From an uncultured Alistipes sp. (GTDB lineage: Bacteria > Bacteroidota > Bacteroidia > Bacteroidales > UBA932), in contig CABMPD010000008.1 of NCBI GenBank assembly GCA_902388455.1, positions 46,236 to 110,235 of the forward strand: a stretch of DNA of 64,000 nucleotides, read 5' to 3'. Position 1 is the first letter of the stretch. The number at the start of each line of letters is the position of its first letter. Position numbers and translations under genes: made by a program. Of the stretch, positions 1 through 9,021 are shown one piece after another. The notes under the pieces are model-generated. The model worked only from the letters and a program-made list of their open reading frames with translations, ran no database searches and was not told the origin of the DNA.

Positions 1-523
1 TGATGTCCAGGTGCACGACAGAGCCTGAGGCTCCCTTGAGCATGCCTACCAGTGAGTCCTGATCGATCTTCACTCCGGCTACGGTCTGCCCGTCCACCGC
101 TATGATGCGGTCCCCGGAAAGCAGTCCTGCCCGCTCGGAGGGTCCACCCGCTATCACACTGATGATGATGGCTGTATCCTCAGGCACGTTGAATGTCACA
201 CCGATACCGTCAAAGTTGCCCTCCAGCTCGGCACTGGCCTCCTTCAGGCTCTTGGGCGGCAGGTAGACCGAATGCGGGTCCAGCTCGCGGAGTATCAGCG
301 GCAGGATGTCCTCTGTCACCTTATCGTAGTCGATGCTGTCCACATAGTTCTGCTCTATCTGCTCAAGCACCAGCTTGAGTTTGTCCCAGCCATGTCCCGC
401 ATCCTGCATGGCCAGACGGTCAGAACGTCTGTTCATGAGATTAGACATGGTGGCACCAACCATAAGCAGAATCAGTGCCCACAGGACATTTCTTAGAATC
501 TTTAATCTATCTGGTTCAGGCAT
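1..523 (-). CDS. S41 family C-terminal processing protease, N-terminal part (cut by window edge)
   Basis: The reading frame opens with ATG at 523 and runs off the left edge of the window, so only about 174 codons are visible. Residues ~10-27 form a hydrophobic signal anchor. They are followed by a helical region with the family-typical phrases LEQIEQNYVD and LDPHSVYLPP. A PDZ domain begins around residue 95 (GIGVTFN, GGPSERAGLLSGDRIIAVDG). This order is that of CtpA/Tsp-type periplasmic serine proteases, which cut the C-termini of exported proteins. The catalytic Ser/Lys lie outside the window. The start follows the dCMP deaminase stop by 2 nt, so the two are probably co-transcribed. Confidence 0.85.
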   Translation of the reverse strand, partial: MPEPDRLKILRNVLWALILLMVGATMSNLMNRRSDRLAMQDAGHGWDKLKLVLEQIEQNYVDSIDYDKVTEDILPLILRELDPHSVYLPPKSLKEASAELEGNFDGIGVTFNVPEDTAIIISVIAGGPSERAGLLSGDRIIAVDGQTVAGVKIDQDSLVGMLKGASGSVVHLDI

Positions 524-525
524 AG

Positions 526-948
526 CTACAGCATATCATATTTGCAGACCTCGATACCGGCCCTGCGGAGCAGTTCGATACCGTCGCGCACACTGTATTC
601 GATGACGTAGACCACCCGCTTGATACCGGCCTGGATGATGAGTTTGGCGCACTCCATGCAGGGGGCGTCGGTAACATAGAGGGTCGCACCCTGGCTGTTG
701 TTGCCGGACTTGGCCACCTTGGTGATGGCGTTGGCCTCGGCGTGCAGCACATAGGGCTTGGTCTTGCCTGTAGCGGGATCCTCGCAGATATTCTCGAAGC
801 CGGCGGGGGTCCCGTTGAAACCGTCCGAGATGATCATCCGGTCCTTGACCAGGAGGGCCCCCACCTTCCTGCGGGTACAGTAGGAGTTTTTCGCCCATAC
901 CCTGGCCATTTCCAGATAGCTGCGGTCAAACTGCTCTTGTTTGGTCAT
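526..948 (-). CDS. Deoxycytidylate (dCMP) deaminase, ComEB-like
   Basis: A 140-residue cytosolic zinc deaminase that converts dCMP to dUMP, feeding thymidylate synthesis. The zinc site is complete: H69-A-E71 supplies the first ligand and the catalytic glutamate, and PCMEC supplies C97 and C100. The N-terminal CTRRKVGALLVKD and GFNGTPAGFEN segments match the dCMP deaminase subgroup rather than tRNA or cytosine deaminases. The length is normal for bacterial enzymes. It sits 25 nt downstream of the acyl-CoA ligase and 2 nt before the S41 protease, at the end of a long minus-strand run. Confidence 0.9.
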   Translation of the reverse strand: MTKQEQFDRSYLEMARVWAKNSYCTRRKVGALLVKDRMIISDGFNGTPAGFENICEDPATGKTKPYVLHAEANAITKVAKSGNNSQGATLYVTDAPCMECAKLIIQAGIKRVVYVIEYSVRDGIELLRRAGIEVCKYDML

Positions 949-973
949 ATTGTCCTATATATATATAAATAAA

Positions 974-2641
974 CTAATTGTTGTTTCGCTGATAGAGATA
1001 TCTCTTGATGCTCTTCTTGGGGGTCTTCTCGAACTCCTCGGGGAAGAGCTCGACGGCTCCCACCTTGCAGTAATTGGGCTGATGGGTGTTCATCTCCTTG
1101 ACGCTCTGCTGTATCCTGGCCAGCATCTCGTCCTTGGTAAGCCCGTCGGCGGCGGCCAGCTCGGTGTCGGCATAGACCAGGGCACGAAGTCCGCCGTTGT
1201 CCTCTATCACGAGGGACTCGATTACGTAGGGCATATTGTTGATCTCGCCCTCAATCTCCTCGGGATAGATGTTCTGTCCGGAAGGACCGAGAATCATGCT
1301 CTTGCAGCGGCCCTTGATGAACAGGAATCCGTCGGAGTCAATCACACCCATGTCTCCGGTACGGAACCAGCCGTCTTCGGTAAATGCCTCGGCAGTAGCC
1401 TCTTCGTTCTTGTAATAGCCCAGGAAGACGTTGTCGCCCTTGACCAGAATCTCACCGGGCACGTTCTGGGGATCGGCAGAATCTATCATAATCTGCATCC
1501 TCGGGGCAGCCTTGCCGCAGGAGTAGAGCTTGGTCTGGTTCCAGCGGGCGTATGTGATGATGGGGCCGCACTCGGTCATGCCGTAGCCCACGGTGAATCG
1601 GAATCCGATACGGCGGAAGAATGCCTCGGCCTCGCGGTTGAACGCCGCTCCTCCGATAATCACCTCATCGAACTTGCCGCCGAAGGCCTCGTCGAGCTGG
1701 TTGTTGATCTTCTTGAGTATCTTCTCGTCAATGACGGGAAGCCTGAGCAGCAGGCGGATGTCCCTGCGGTTGATGATAGGCTCGAGTTTCTTCTTGTAAA
1801 TCTTCTCGATGACCAGAGGTACGGTGACGATAAGGTCGGGCTTGACGGAGCCCATGGCGTCGAGGATGATCTTGGGGGTCGGGAGTCTGGTGAGGAAATG
1901 CACGTGGCTGCCGGAGCAGAACTCCACCAGGAACTCGAACATCATACCGTACATGTGGGCGGTGGGGAGCATGGACACGCAGTTGGAGGCATTGTCCAGA
2001 TGGCCGTGCACCTCGAAGCCGAAGAGGACGTTCGAGAGCAGGGAACGGTACGGCAGCATGACTCCTTTGGAGAATCCGGAAGTTCCTGAGGTATAGTTGA
2101 TCATGGCCAGCTCCTCGGGGGAGTCCTCGTAGTAATTTACGCAGTCCGGATGGAAGCTCCGGGGATATTTCTTGCCGAAGAGCTCGTTGAGGTGCTCCCG
2201 GGTATGGGTTATCTTCTCATTGGAAGCGTAGAGCAGGGAAAAATCGTTCATCAGGATGATGGCGTCGAGGCCGGGCATCTCCGACTGGGAGAGACCTTCC
2301 CACACCATGTCACCCACAAAGAAGACGCGGGCTTCGGAGTGGTTCACCAGATGGTAGATGTTTCCGCTCTTGAACTCGTGCAGCAGTGGAACGGGCACGG
2401 CTCCGTAGGTCAGGGCGGCCAGGAATGATACGGCCCAGTTGGCCTGGTTCCTGGAGCAGATGGCTATCTTGTCGCCACGCTGCAGTCCACACATCTCGAG
2501 CATGATATGTATCTTCTCAATCCTGCGGGCCACGTCCCGGTAGTAGAGGGTGACTCCGTTGTAGTCGGAGAGTGCGGGACAGTCCCAGTTTTTCTTGATG
2601 CTCGCTTCGATGATTTTGTTCAATGATTTGGGTTGTTCCAT
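974..2641 (-). CDS. AMP-dependent acyl-CoA synthetase / long-chain fatty acid ligase
   Basis: A 555-residue ANL-superfamily adenylating enzyme. The phosphate-binding loop YTSGTSGFSKG lies at residues ~183-193. The adenine/AMP motif GYGMTECGP is near 355, GDMGVIDSDGFLFIKGR is in the second half, and a C-terminal KTPKKSIKR lysine follows. It would activate a fatty acid to acyl-AMP and then acyl-CoA. The chain length cannot be read from sequence. No membrane segment is seen. It lies between the MsbA-like exporter and dCMP deaminase, all in one direction, so a link to envelope lipid supply is an inference from position only. Confidence 0.88.
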   Translation of the reverse strand: MEQPKSLNKIIEASIKKNWDCPALSDYNGVTLYYRDVARRIEKIHIMLEMCGLQRGDKIAICSRNQANWAVSFLAALTYGAVPVPLLHEFKSGNIYHLVNHSEARVFFVGDMVWEGLSQSEMPGLDAIILMNDFSLLYASNEKITHTREHLNELFGKKYPRSFHPDCVNYYEDSPEELAMINYTSGTSGFSKGVMLPYRSLLSNVLFGFEVHGHLDNASNCVSMLPTAHMYGMMFEFLVEFCSGSHVHFLTRLPTPKIILDAMGSVKPDLIVTVPLVIEKIYKKKLEPIINRRDIRLLLRLPVIDEKILKKINNQLDEAFGGKFDEVIIGGAAFNREAEAFFRRIGFRFTVGYGMTECGPIITYARWNQTKLYSCGKAAPRMQIMIDSADPQNVPGEILVKGDNVFLGYYKNEEATAEAFTEDGWFRTGDMGVIDSDGFLFIKGRCKSMILGPSGQNIYPEEIEGEINNMPYVIESLVIEDNGGLRALVYADTELAAADGLTKDEMLARIQQSVKEMNTHQPNYCKVGAVELFPEEFEKTPKKSIKRYLYQRNNN

Positions 2642-2685
2642 ATTTTCGGTTTTAGTAGTGTCGTTAATTATTCAATAATTTAAAT

Positions 2686-4512
2686 TTAGTTGAATGTCTG
2701 CATCTCACACAAATGCGAATACAGACCTCCGGAAGCCAACAGCTCCGGATGGGTACCTCTCTCCACTATGCGGCCTTCCTTCATGACCAATATCTCGTCT
2801 GCATGCTGGATGGTGGACAGGCGATGCGCAATTACTATGGAGGTACGGTTCTCCATCAGCTTGGTCAGTGCATCCTGCACCAGACGCTCACTCTCGGTGT
2901 CAAGAGCTGAAGTTGCCTCATCCAGGATAAGAATAGGAGGATTCTTCAGCACGGCCCTGGCTATGGCTATCCTCTGACGCTGACCGCCGGAAAGTTTTCC
3001 TCCGCGGTCTCCGATATTGGTTTCGTAGCCGTGCTCCATCTGAGATATGAATTCATCCGCATTCGCAATCCTTGCTGCCCGTATGACATCCTCTTCGGGA
3101 ACATTTTCCATACCGAAGGTAATGTTGTTCCGGACAGTATCGTTGAAGAGGATGGCTTCCTGAGTCACTATACCCATCAGCGATATGAGCTCTTTAGGAT
3201 AATACTGCCGGATATCAACTCCGTCTATGAATATTCCTCCGTCAGTAACGTCATAGAATCTGGGCAACAGGTCGGCAAAGGTGGACTTACCGGCTCCTGA
3301 AGGTCCCACAATCGCTATCATCTTGCCTTTGGGAATCGTAACATTGATGTCCTTGAGCACATAGTCCGAAGAATACTTGAAGGAGACATGACGGTACTCC
3401 ACAGATTCCTTGAACTCACTTATATGCACCGGATGCTCCGCCTTGCGGATAGAGGGGACAGCATCGAGAATTGCAAAAATCCTGTTGCCGGACACAAGTC
3501 CTTTCTGCACATTGGAATAAGCCGCAGCTATAGCTTTGGAAGGCTCCAGAACCCTCCAGTAGAATGCGATGTAGACTATAAAACCGGAAAGACTCATGCC
3601 CAGTTCACCCCTCATCTGAAGGATTCCTCCGTAAAACAGGACAGCGGCGGCAACTGATATACCCAGAAACTCGGACAGGGGCGAAGCCAGTTCCTGACGG
3701 GTATACATGGAACGGCTGACAGCCTTATGCTCCTCATTGGTCCGGTCAAAATGATCCCGGACATATTTCTGGGCATTGAATGCCTTGATAATTCTGGCGC
3801 CGGATATAGCCTCTTCGAAATGGCTGATAATCTGCCCCATCAGAGCCTGAGCGCGGGTTGCTCCACTTTTAAGTCTGCGGGTAACAGCGCCTATAACGAA
3901 CGCCGATATAGGCAGAGTTACCAGAGTCAGAATCGTCAGTTTGGGAGACATGTAGAACAGACCTATCAGAAAACCGATGATAAGCAGCGGCTCACGGAAA
4001 AGGATGTGGAAACTGCTGGCGACACTGTTCTGTACCTCGTTGACGTCGTTCGACACACTTGACAGGATATCTCCGGTCCGCTTCTGCTTGAAATAATCGA
4101 CATTGAGACGGGTAATCTTGTTGAAGAGGTCAGTGCGGATGTTCTTCATCACGTAGGTTTTCATATTGACCAGTATCTTCTGGGAAAGGAAACGGGTCAG
4201 ATTGGAGAGGAACGAAGTGATTATCAATATAACGCATACGAAAAGTAACCCTCTGAGAACACCGCTGGCCTCCAATACGCGGGTAAGATAATACTGAAAT
4301 ACACCGTAAAAATACTCCACCGTCAGGGAAAATTCCGGCATTTCCGAGAATTTCTCCACTGCGTCCGGATCGAAGAGGACCTCAAGCAGGGGCTTTATCA
4401 GGGCATAATTGACCACCCCGAATATCACTGACAATATGGAAAACACCAAATACCCTGGCCAGAAACGGCTATAGGGCCTGGCATATGAAAGAATACGTTT
4501 AAAAGCGCTCAT
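2686..4512 (-). CDS. MsbA-like ABC exporter (fused membrane and ATPase domains)
   Basis: A 608-residue half-transporter with an N-terminal six-helix ABC transmembrane domain (about residues 15-330) and a C-terminal nucleotide-binding domain. Visible ATPase motifs are Walker A GPSGAGKST (403-411), signature LSGGQ (507-511), Walker B ILILDE (527-532) and the H-loop histidine in AHRLST (563). The architecture is that of the lipid A/multidrug exporter group. MsbA-type lipid flipping is the likely role, because nearby genes concern the envelope, but a drug or peptide exporter cannot be excluded. It is preceded by a small membrane protein gene 22 nt upstream. Confidence 0.87.
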   Translation of the reverse strand: MSAFKRILSYARPYSRFWPGYLVFSILSVIFGVVNYALIKPLLEVLFDPDAVEKFSEMPEFSLTVEYFYGVFQYYLTRVLEASGVLRGLLFVCVILIITSFLSNLTRFLSQKILVNMKTYVMKNIRTDLFNKITRLNVDYFKQKRTGDILSSVSNDVNEVQNSVASSFHILFREPLLIIGFLIGLFYMSPKLTILTLVTLPISAFVIGAVTRRLKSGATRAQALMGQIISHFEEAISGARIIKAFNAQKYVRDHFDRTNEEHKAVSRSMYTRQELASPLSEFLGISVAAAVLFYGGILQMRGELGMSLSGFIVYIAFYWRVLEPSKAIAAAYSNVQKGLVSGNRIFAILDAVPSIRKAEHPVHISEFKESVEYRHVSFKYSSDYVLKDINVTIPKGKMIAIVGPSGAGKSTFADLLPRFYDVTDGGIFIDGVDIRQYYPKELISLMGIVTQEAILFNDTVRNNITFGMENVPEEDVIRAARIANADEFISQMEHGYETNIGDRGGKLSGGQRQRIAIARAVLKNPPILILDEATSALDTESERLVQDALTKLMENRTSIVIAHRLSTIQHADEILVMKEGRIVERGTHPELLASGGLYSHLCEMQTFN

Positions 4513-4534
4513 TTAATGCTGTCTGTAAATGTGT

Positions 4535-4807
4535 CTATTTCTTCTTATCATCTACCTCCTCGTAATCCACATACTCCCCGATATGGTCTCCTATAATCTT
4601 CTCTCCGGCAGTAGCATCCTGCCCGGATACCGTCACCTCTCCCTCGCGGCTGCTGCGGGAGCGGAAACCGGAAAAACGGCGGTCAGCGCCACGGGCCGGA
4701 TCAGCCGGGTTGCGGAATCGTCCGCGGAGGGCTCTCAGAAAAAGAAGCGGCAGGGCGATAATCAGCACCAATGCACCTATAATAAATGACATGATTATAT
4801 TCAACAT
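4535..4807 (-). CDS. Small single-pass membrane protein (DUF4834-like)
   Basis: A 90-residue protein whose first ~25 residues form one hydrophobic helix (LNIIMSFIIGALVLIIALPL). A basic, Arg/Gly-rich cytoplasmic-looking stretch (residues ~27-55) follows, with an acidic tail EYVDYEEVDDKKK. The layout resembles the Bacteroidota DUF4834 family, assigned from memory of the pattern and not by a search. It has no known function. It starts 5 nt after the large exported protein gene ends and precedes the MsbA-like exporter, so it is very probably expressed with them. Its codon use is like that of its neighbours, which supports a real gene despite the short length. Confidence 0.7.
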   Translation of the reverse strand: MLNIIMSFIIGALVLIIALPLLFLRALRGRFRNPADPARGADRRFSGFRSRSSREGEVTVSGQDATAGEKIIGDHIGEYVDYEEVDDKKK

Positions 4808-4812
4808 ACTGT

Positions 4813-7047
4813 CTAGCGTTTTCTGAACGAACCGTCGTTGAGATTCAGGACCATATTCCTGCCCTCGACTGTCGTCACCGCCACTTCATGCGGGGAGACC
4901 GGCTCGAATTCAGTATCTTTCTTTAATTTATTCTTTTTCGAGAAGTCCGCACATATCGTGCCATGGGCATCGTAAAGCAGAGACTGATACGAGGTACGCA
5001 CCACCCAATAAATACCGTCTCCGACTTTCAGCATCTCCGGCAGTGACATTATCCTCTCACTCAGAGATACAGGAGACCATCCTGCTGTCGGCTTACCGTC
5101 TATATCATACTGCCTCAAAGTATTATCATCATGCAATACCATCAGCGTATAGTTTCTGTCACCTTTGAAATCATACACATCCGGTCCCAAAAGAATCTTC
5201 CTGCCCAGGGATATGGGGAAACGGCCTACTTTCCGGCCGAGACGGTCCAGGAGATAAATCTTATCCTCCGAGCCGAAAAGCATCTGAAGCTTGTCGTTCT
5301 TAAGATAATCTATCTGACGGACTGTTCCGCAGACAGGAGTGGAGAACTTAACGGTCCATACAGGGTTCCGGGAGGCGCCGAGAAGACGTAAATCATTGTT
5401 TTCCAGCTGCTCAAGCCAATTAGTAGAACCATCAATAAAGTTCTTGACCCGAAAAGGTCCCTCCGGTACCGGAACAGGTATATCCTCGACGACTACATTG
5501 CCCTCCTCTACACCTGAAGGCTGGGGAAGCGACATCAGGTCCTCTCTGTACAGAGATGCCTTTATACCCAGTTCATTGCCTATTTTACCCATATTTACCG
5601 TCAGAAATTCAAAATTTCTTTTCCCGAATGCCCTGCGTACAGCCTCGGAATATGGATCCTTGAAATATCCGGCAAGGACATCGGTGTAACGGCCCGTATT
5701 GATCATCAAAGAGAGGCATGAGACTTCCCGCAGTTCTCCTGCTGCCGGAGTCTGGCTTATATAATCTGACAGAGGGAAATAAGTTCCGGCCGACCATGAT
5801 TGCTGAAGGGATGCTATCTCATCCTGCCCGCCTACCAGCACCCACTCTCCGAGAATACAGAAGTACTCTTCGGATGACGGGGAAAAGACACTGCCCAAGA
5901 GGGCCGGTATATACCCCTTGCGGCGGAAGCGGCTGACCGGAGAATCATAAGTGCCGGCAGCCCCAGGATTACCGCACCTGAGCGCAAGCACCTTGCGTCC
6001 ACCGTCCGCATCCATGGCAAACACTGCTGCTTCCTTGATATCCAGAGAAGCTGCCCACTCCGATGTAGGAACCCCTCCATCCACAGAATCCCTTGCAGCA
6101 AGGGCATTGGCAGTATCGAACTCACTCTTGCGTCCATCAGCCGCCACAAAATCCCTATAAGCCTTCAGGTAATCGCTGAAAGAGGTTATGGGAAGCGTAA
6201 GAACATAGGACACATTGTACGGAGCTATCGACCACGCTTCCGGCTTGCGTCCGCGCTGTGAAAGAAGCACATCGGAAAATTTTTCGCCTCTGCGCAGACT
6301 TACCGTCTTCCCGTCGAGAGCCAGCGGACTGTCTCCGTCCTGGAATCCGAAAGTCCCCCAGTCGGCAAAACTCTGGAAAGCAGAGGCATATTTGACATAA
6401 CCGGAGGCAGCTGCCCCGGAAAAAAGTTTACCCAGATTGCCGAAATTGACATGAGTTATTCCCCTGTCGGAAGAAACTCCGGGAATCTTACTGTACAGCG
6501 GCTCGTCCTTGATAGACGTACCGCTCTCCAAATGTCTCAGAGAAGCCTCCACTATCACCATTGAGGGACTGGCAATCAAAAACTGACCGCAGACAGCGAA
6601 GGATGCATCCGGCACAGCCGATTTATGAACGGTCAGAGAGCCGTAGCGCTTGTCTATGACACCACCGCACTCATCCAGAATCCTGGACATCAGATCTTCA
6701 GCACTCTCCTCCTGCGGGATGGACACCACCAGCAGCGGAGATACCGTGTTCTTGCTCGAATAATGCATTGACAGAGCCGCCTCCCACTCTGACGCGGAAG
6801 AGGGAATGCATCCCAGCAGTCTGCCGAGAGCACTCCCTTCGTCTGTCAGTGTTTCTATTTCCGACAAAGACGCAGCCTCCAAAAGGAAAATCGCATCGGA
6901 CGGCACTGCTTCCACTCCGTCGGTAAGCCGGTCAGTTCTGACTGTCTCCGCACTCTCTCCGAAGAACAGAGTAACGAAAAGCCAGCATATTCCGGCCAGC
7001 AGCAGCACGGCCACTACTGTGCAGATGACTATACTTCTCCGGTTCAT
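4813..7047 (-). CDS. Large exported protein of unknown function
   Basis: I do not recognise a characterised family. The 744-residue product has an N-terminal signal anchor (residues ~5-27, preceded by NRR) and then a long soluble part expected in the periplasm. The N-terminal half has segments such as AVPSDAIFLLEAASL and SRGITHVNFGNLGKLF that recall DUF3352-type proteins. The C-terminal third (VWTVKFSTPVCG, KIYLLDRLGRKVGRFP, LRQYDIDGKP) looks like beta-propeller blades. I place the start at the ATG at 7047; a TTG one codon upstream is possible. It follows the FKBP stop by 5 nt and precedes the DUF4834-like gene by 5 nt, so it belongs to that operon. Confidence 0.75.
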   Translation of the reverse strand: MNRRSIVICTVVAVLLLAGICWLFVTLFFGESAETVRTDRLTDGVEAVPSDAIFLLEAASLSEIETLTDEGSALGRLLGCIPSSASEWEAALSMHYSSKNTVSPLLVVSIPQEESAEDLMSRILDECGGVIDKRYGSLTVHKSAVPDASFAVCGQFLIASPSMVIVEASLRHLESGTSIKDEPLYSKIPGVSSDRGITHVNFGNLGKLFSGAAASGYVKYASAFQSFADWGTFGFQDGDSPLALDGKTVSLRRGEKFSDVLLSQRGRKPEAWSIAPYNVSYVLTLPITSFSDYLKAYRDFVAADGRKSEFDTANALAARDSVDGGVPTSEWAASLDIKEAAVFAMDADGGRKVLALRCGNPGAAGTYDSPVSRFRRKGYIPALLGSVFSPSSEEYFCILGEWVLVGGQDEIASLQQSWSAGTYFPLSDYISQTPAAGELREVSCLSLMINTGRYTDVLAGYFKDPYSEAVRRAFGKRNFEFLTVNMGKIGNELGIKASLYREDLMSLPQPSGVEEGNVVVEDIPVPVPEGPFRVKNFIDGSTNWLEQLENNDLRLLGASRNPVWTVKFSTPVCGTVRQIDYLKNDKLQMLFGSEDKIYLLDRLGRKVGRFPISLGRKILLGPDVYDFKGDRNYTLMVLHDDNTLRQYDIDGKPTAGWSPVSLSERIMSLPEMLKVGDGIYWVVRTSYQSLLYDAHGTICADFSKKNKLKKDTEFEPVSPHEVAVTTVEGRNMVLNLNDGSFRKR

Positions 7048-7052
7048 CAACT

Positions 7053-7766
7053 CTACTCTTCTGCAGCCTTGTAGACCTTGATGAGCTCGATATCGAAGAT
7101 AAGGGTGCTGTTACCGGGAATCGGACCGCCGCCACGGGGACCATATGCAAGGTCTGAGGGAATAACCAGCTGGATCTTGCCACCTTCCTTGGCGTAGGTC
7201 AGACCCTCTGTCCAGCCCTTGATAACACCGTTAAGAGGGAATTTAGCACTCTCTCCCCTATCGTATGAAGAATCAAACACTGTTCCGTCAATCAGACGGC
7301 CCTCGTAGTTGACCTCTACAGTATCCTTCTGAGTAGGTGCGATACCCGAGCCCTCAACCTCTATCTTATACTGAAGGCCGGATGCAGTCTCTACCACTCC
7401 TTCCTTCTCCTTGTTGGCTGCGCGGAACTCTTCTCCCTTGGTCTTGTTCTTTTCCATCTCATAAGTCTGCTGGGTCATAAGATGTGTATTGATGATGGCC
7501 ATGACCCGGTCCTCGGGCACCATGGTCTTCTCTTCTCCGTTGATGATATCGTAGAAACCCTTCCTCAGCTGGGCCAGATCAATCTCCCCGAAAGGATAAT
7601 TGGTGATAGCCCTGGCAAAGTTCATACCCAAAGCGTAGCTTAAGGTATCAATCTGGGCCGAGGTAGTCTCTGGAGCCCTGTTACCTTTCTGGTAGGTTCC
7701 GGCGCAGGAAGAGAGCGCCAGCACAGCCGCGGCGGCGGCTAGAATTGCAATTACTGTTCTTTTCAT
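7053..7766 (-). CDS. FKBP-type peptidyl-prolyl cis-trans isomerase, lipoprotein
   Basis: A 237-residue exported isomerase that catalyses proline cis-trans interconversion in envelope proteins. Residues 1-21 are a lipoprotein signal with lipobox ALSSC (Cys21). Residues ~30-120 form a helical FkpA-like dimerisation region containing LSYALGMNFA. The FKBP domain covers ~130-235 (VEVNYEGRLIDGTVFDSS, GVIKGWTEGL, IPSDLAYGPRGGG, LIFDIELI). All core FKBP pocket phrases are present. The start codon overlaps the nhaA stop in an ATGA arrangement, which indicates translational coupling. Confidence 0.92.
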   Translation of the reverse strand: MKRTVIAILAAAAAVLALSSCAGTYQKGNRAPETTSAQIDTLSYALGMNFARAITNYPFGEIDLAQLRKGFYDIINGEEKTMVPEDRVMAIINTHLMTQQTYEMEKNKTKGEEFRAANKEKEGVVETASGLQYKIEVEGSGIAPTQKDTVEVNYEGRLIDGTVFDSSYDRGESAKFPLNGVIKGWTEGLTYAKEGGKIQLVIPSDLAYGPRGGGPIPGNSTLIFDIELIKVYKAAEE

Positions 7767-8995
7767 TTTTTAATATCTTTTGCTTTATCTGTTGTCAAAT
7801 ACAATGCCAGTATTCCCAGGCATGCGGCCAGGAATGAGGTAGTGAGGATTGCCAGTTTGCCTGCATTGGCCAGATATGGATCCGTAAACGCCAGGTTATC
7901 GATAAAAATCGACATCGTAAATCCGATACCGCCCAGAATGCCCAGGGCAAATATCTGACGCCACTTCGCTCCTTCCGGCTTGCCGGCTATTCTCAATTTC
8001 ACTGCCAGCCAGCTGAATACGAAGATTCCCAATGGTTTTCCGACCAACAAGCCGAAAAATACTCCCGGAATAACAGCCGGCATGGCTCCGCCTGTCACTG
8101 ACGAGGAATCTATCACTACTCCCGCATTGGCGAGTGCAAATATAGGCATAATTAGGAAATTCACCCAAGGATGCAGCGCAGTCTCCAGTCTTCCGAGGGG
8201 CGAATCCGGACCGGTAAATGCCCTGACATCCCCTTTCGCCGTCTTCGCAGGAATGGTCATGGCCAGTATCACACCGGCGATAGTGGCATGAACACCGGAG
8301 CGGAATACAAAAATAAAGAGCACCACTCCAAGCATGAGATAGAATAAAATGGTGCGGATACCAGCGCGGTTGAGGGCAAGCAGGGCCAGAACCGTCAGAG
8401 CCGCATATACAAGATAGATAAAATGTATGTCATGTGAAGGATAGAATATAGCCAGTACGATAATCGCACCGATGTCATCCACTACTGCAAGCGCCACCAG
8501 GAGGACTTTAAGGCCGACAGGACATCGGCTTCCCAGAAGGGAAAGCACCCCGATGGCAAAAGCGATGTCCGTAGCCATAGGGATACCCCAGCCTGAAGCA
8601 GAAGGTGTTCCTATATTAAAGAAAGTATAGATGATGGCCGGAAACACCATACCTCCCAGAGCGGCAAACATAGGCAGCATGGCTTTCTTCATCGTAGAAA
8701 GTTCTCCTACCAGAAGCTCCCTCTTGATCTCCAGTCCCACAGAGAAGAAGAAGACGGCCATCAGCACATCATCCACCCACTGCCGTACCGGCATAGTGAA
8801 TGACGAGTCTCCGAAAGAAAAGCCGAAATTGATATCCCAGAATCGGTGAAGCCATCCCAGAGCCGGTATATTGGCCGCCATTACCGCTACGACTGCGCAT
8901 ATAAGCAGGAGCACCCCTCCTGTCATACTGTTGTGTAGAATCTTCTCCAGCAGAACACGCCTGCGAAGCACATAAATGTTTCCGTTGATTTTCAT
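7763..8995 (-). CDS. nhaA: Na+/H+ antiporter NhaA
   Basis: A 410-residue polytopic inner-membrane antiporter exchanging Na+ for H+ in pH and sodium homeostasis. The family hallmarks are clear: FFFSVGLEIKREL (residues ~83-95), PMATDIAFAIG (~139-149) with the conserved Asp143, and VVDDIGAI with Asp173/Asp174, which correspond to the ion-binding pair of the E. coli protein. About 11-12 hydrophobic segments are visible. It is the first gene of a long minus-strand run ending in the S41 protease. A TATATTTG -7 element lies just upstream, inside the end of the preceding gene. Confidence 0.95.
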   Translation of the reverse strand: MKINGNIYVLRRRVLLEKILHNSMTGGVLLLICAVVAVMAANIPALGWLHRFWDINFGFSFGDSSFTMPVRQWVDDVLMAVFFFSVGLEIKRELLVGELSTMKKAMLPMFAALGGMVFPAIIYTFFNIGTPSASGWGIPMATDIAFAIGVLSLLGSRCPVGLKVLLVALAVVDDIGAIIVLAIFYPSHDIHFIYLVYAALTVLALLALNRAGIRTILFYLMLGVVLFIFVFRSGVHATIAGVILAMTIPAKTAKGDVRAFTGPDSPLGRLETALHPWVNFLIMPIFALANAGVVIDSSSVTGGAMPAVIPGVFFGLLVGKPLGIFVFSWLAVKLRIAGKPEGAKWRQIFALGILGGIGFTMSIFIDNLAFTDPYLANAGKLAILTTSFLAACLGILALYLTTDKAKDIKK

Positions 8996-9021
8996 AAAAG
9001 GTTCGTTTCAGATTATCAAGT

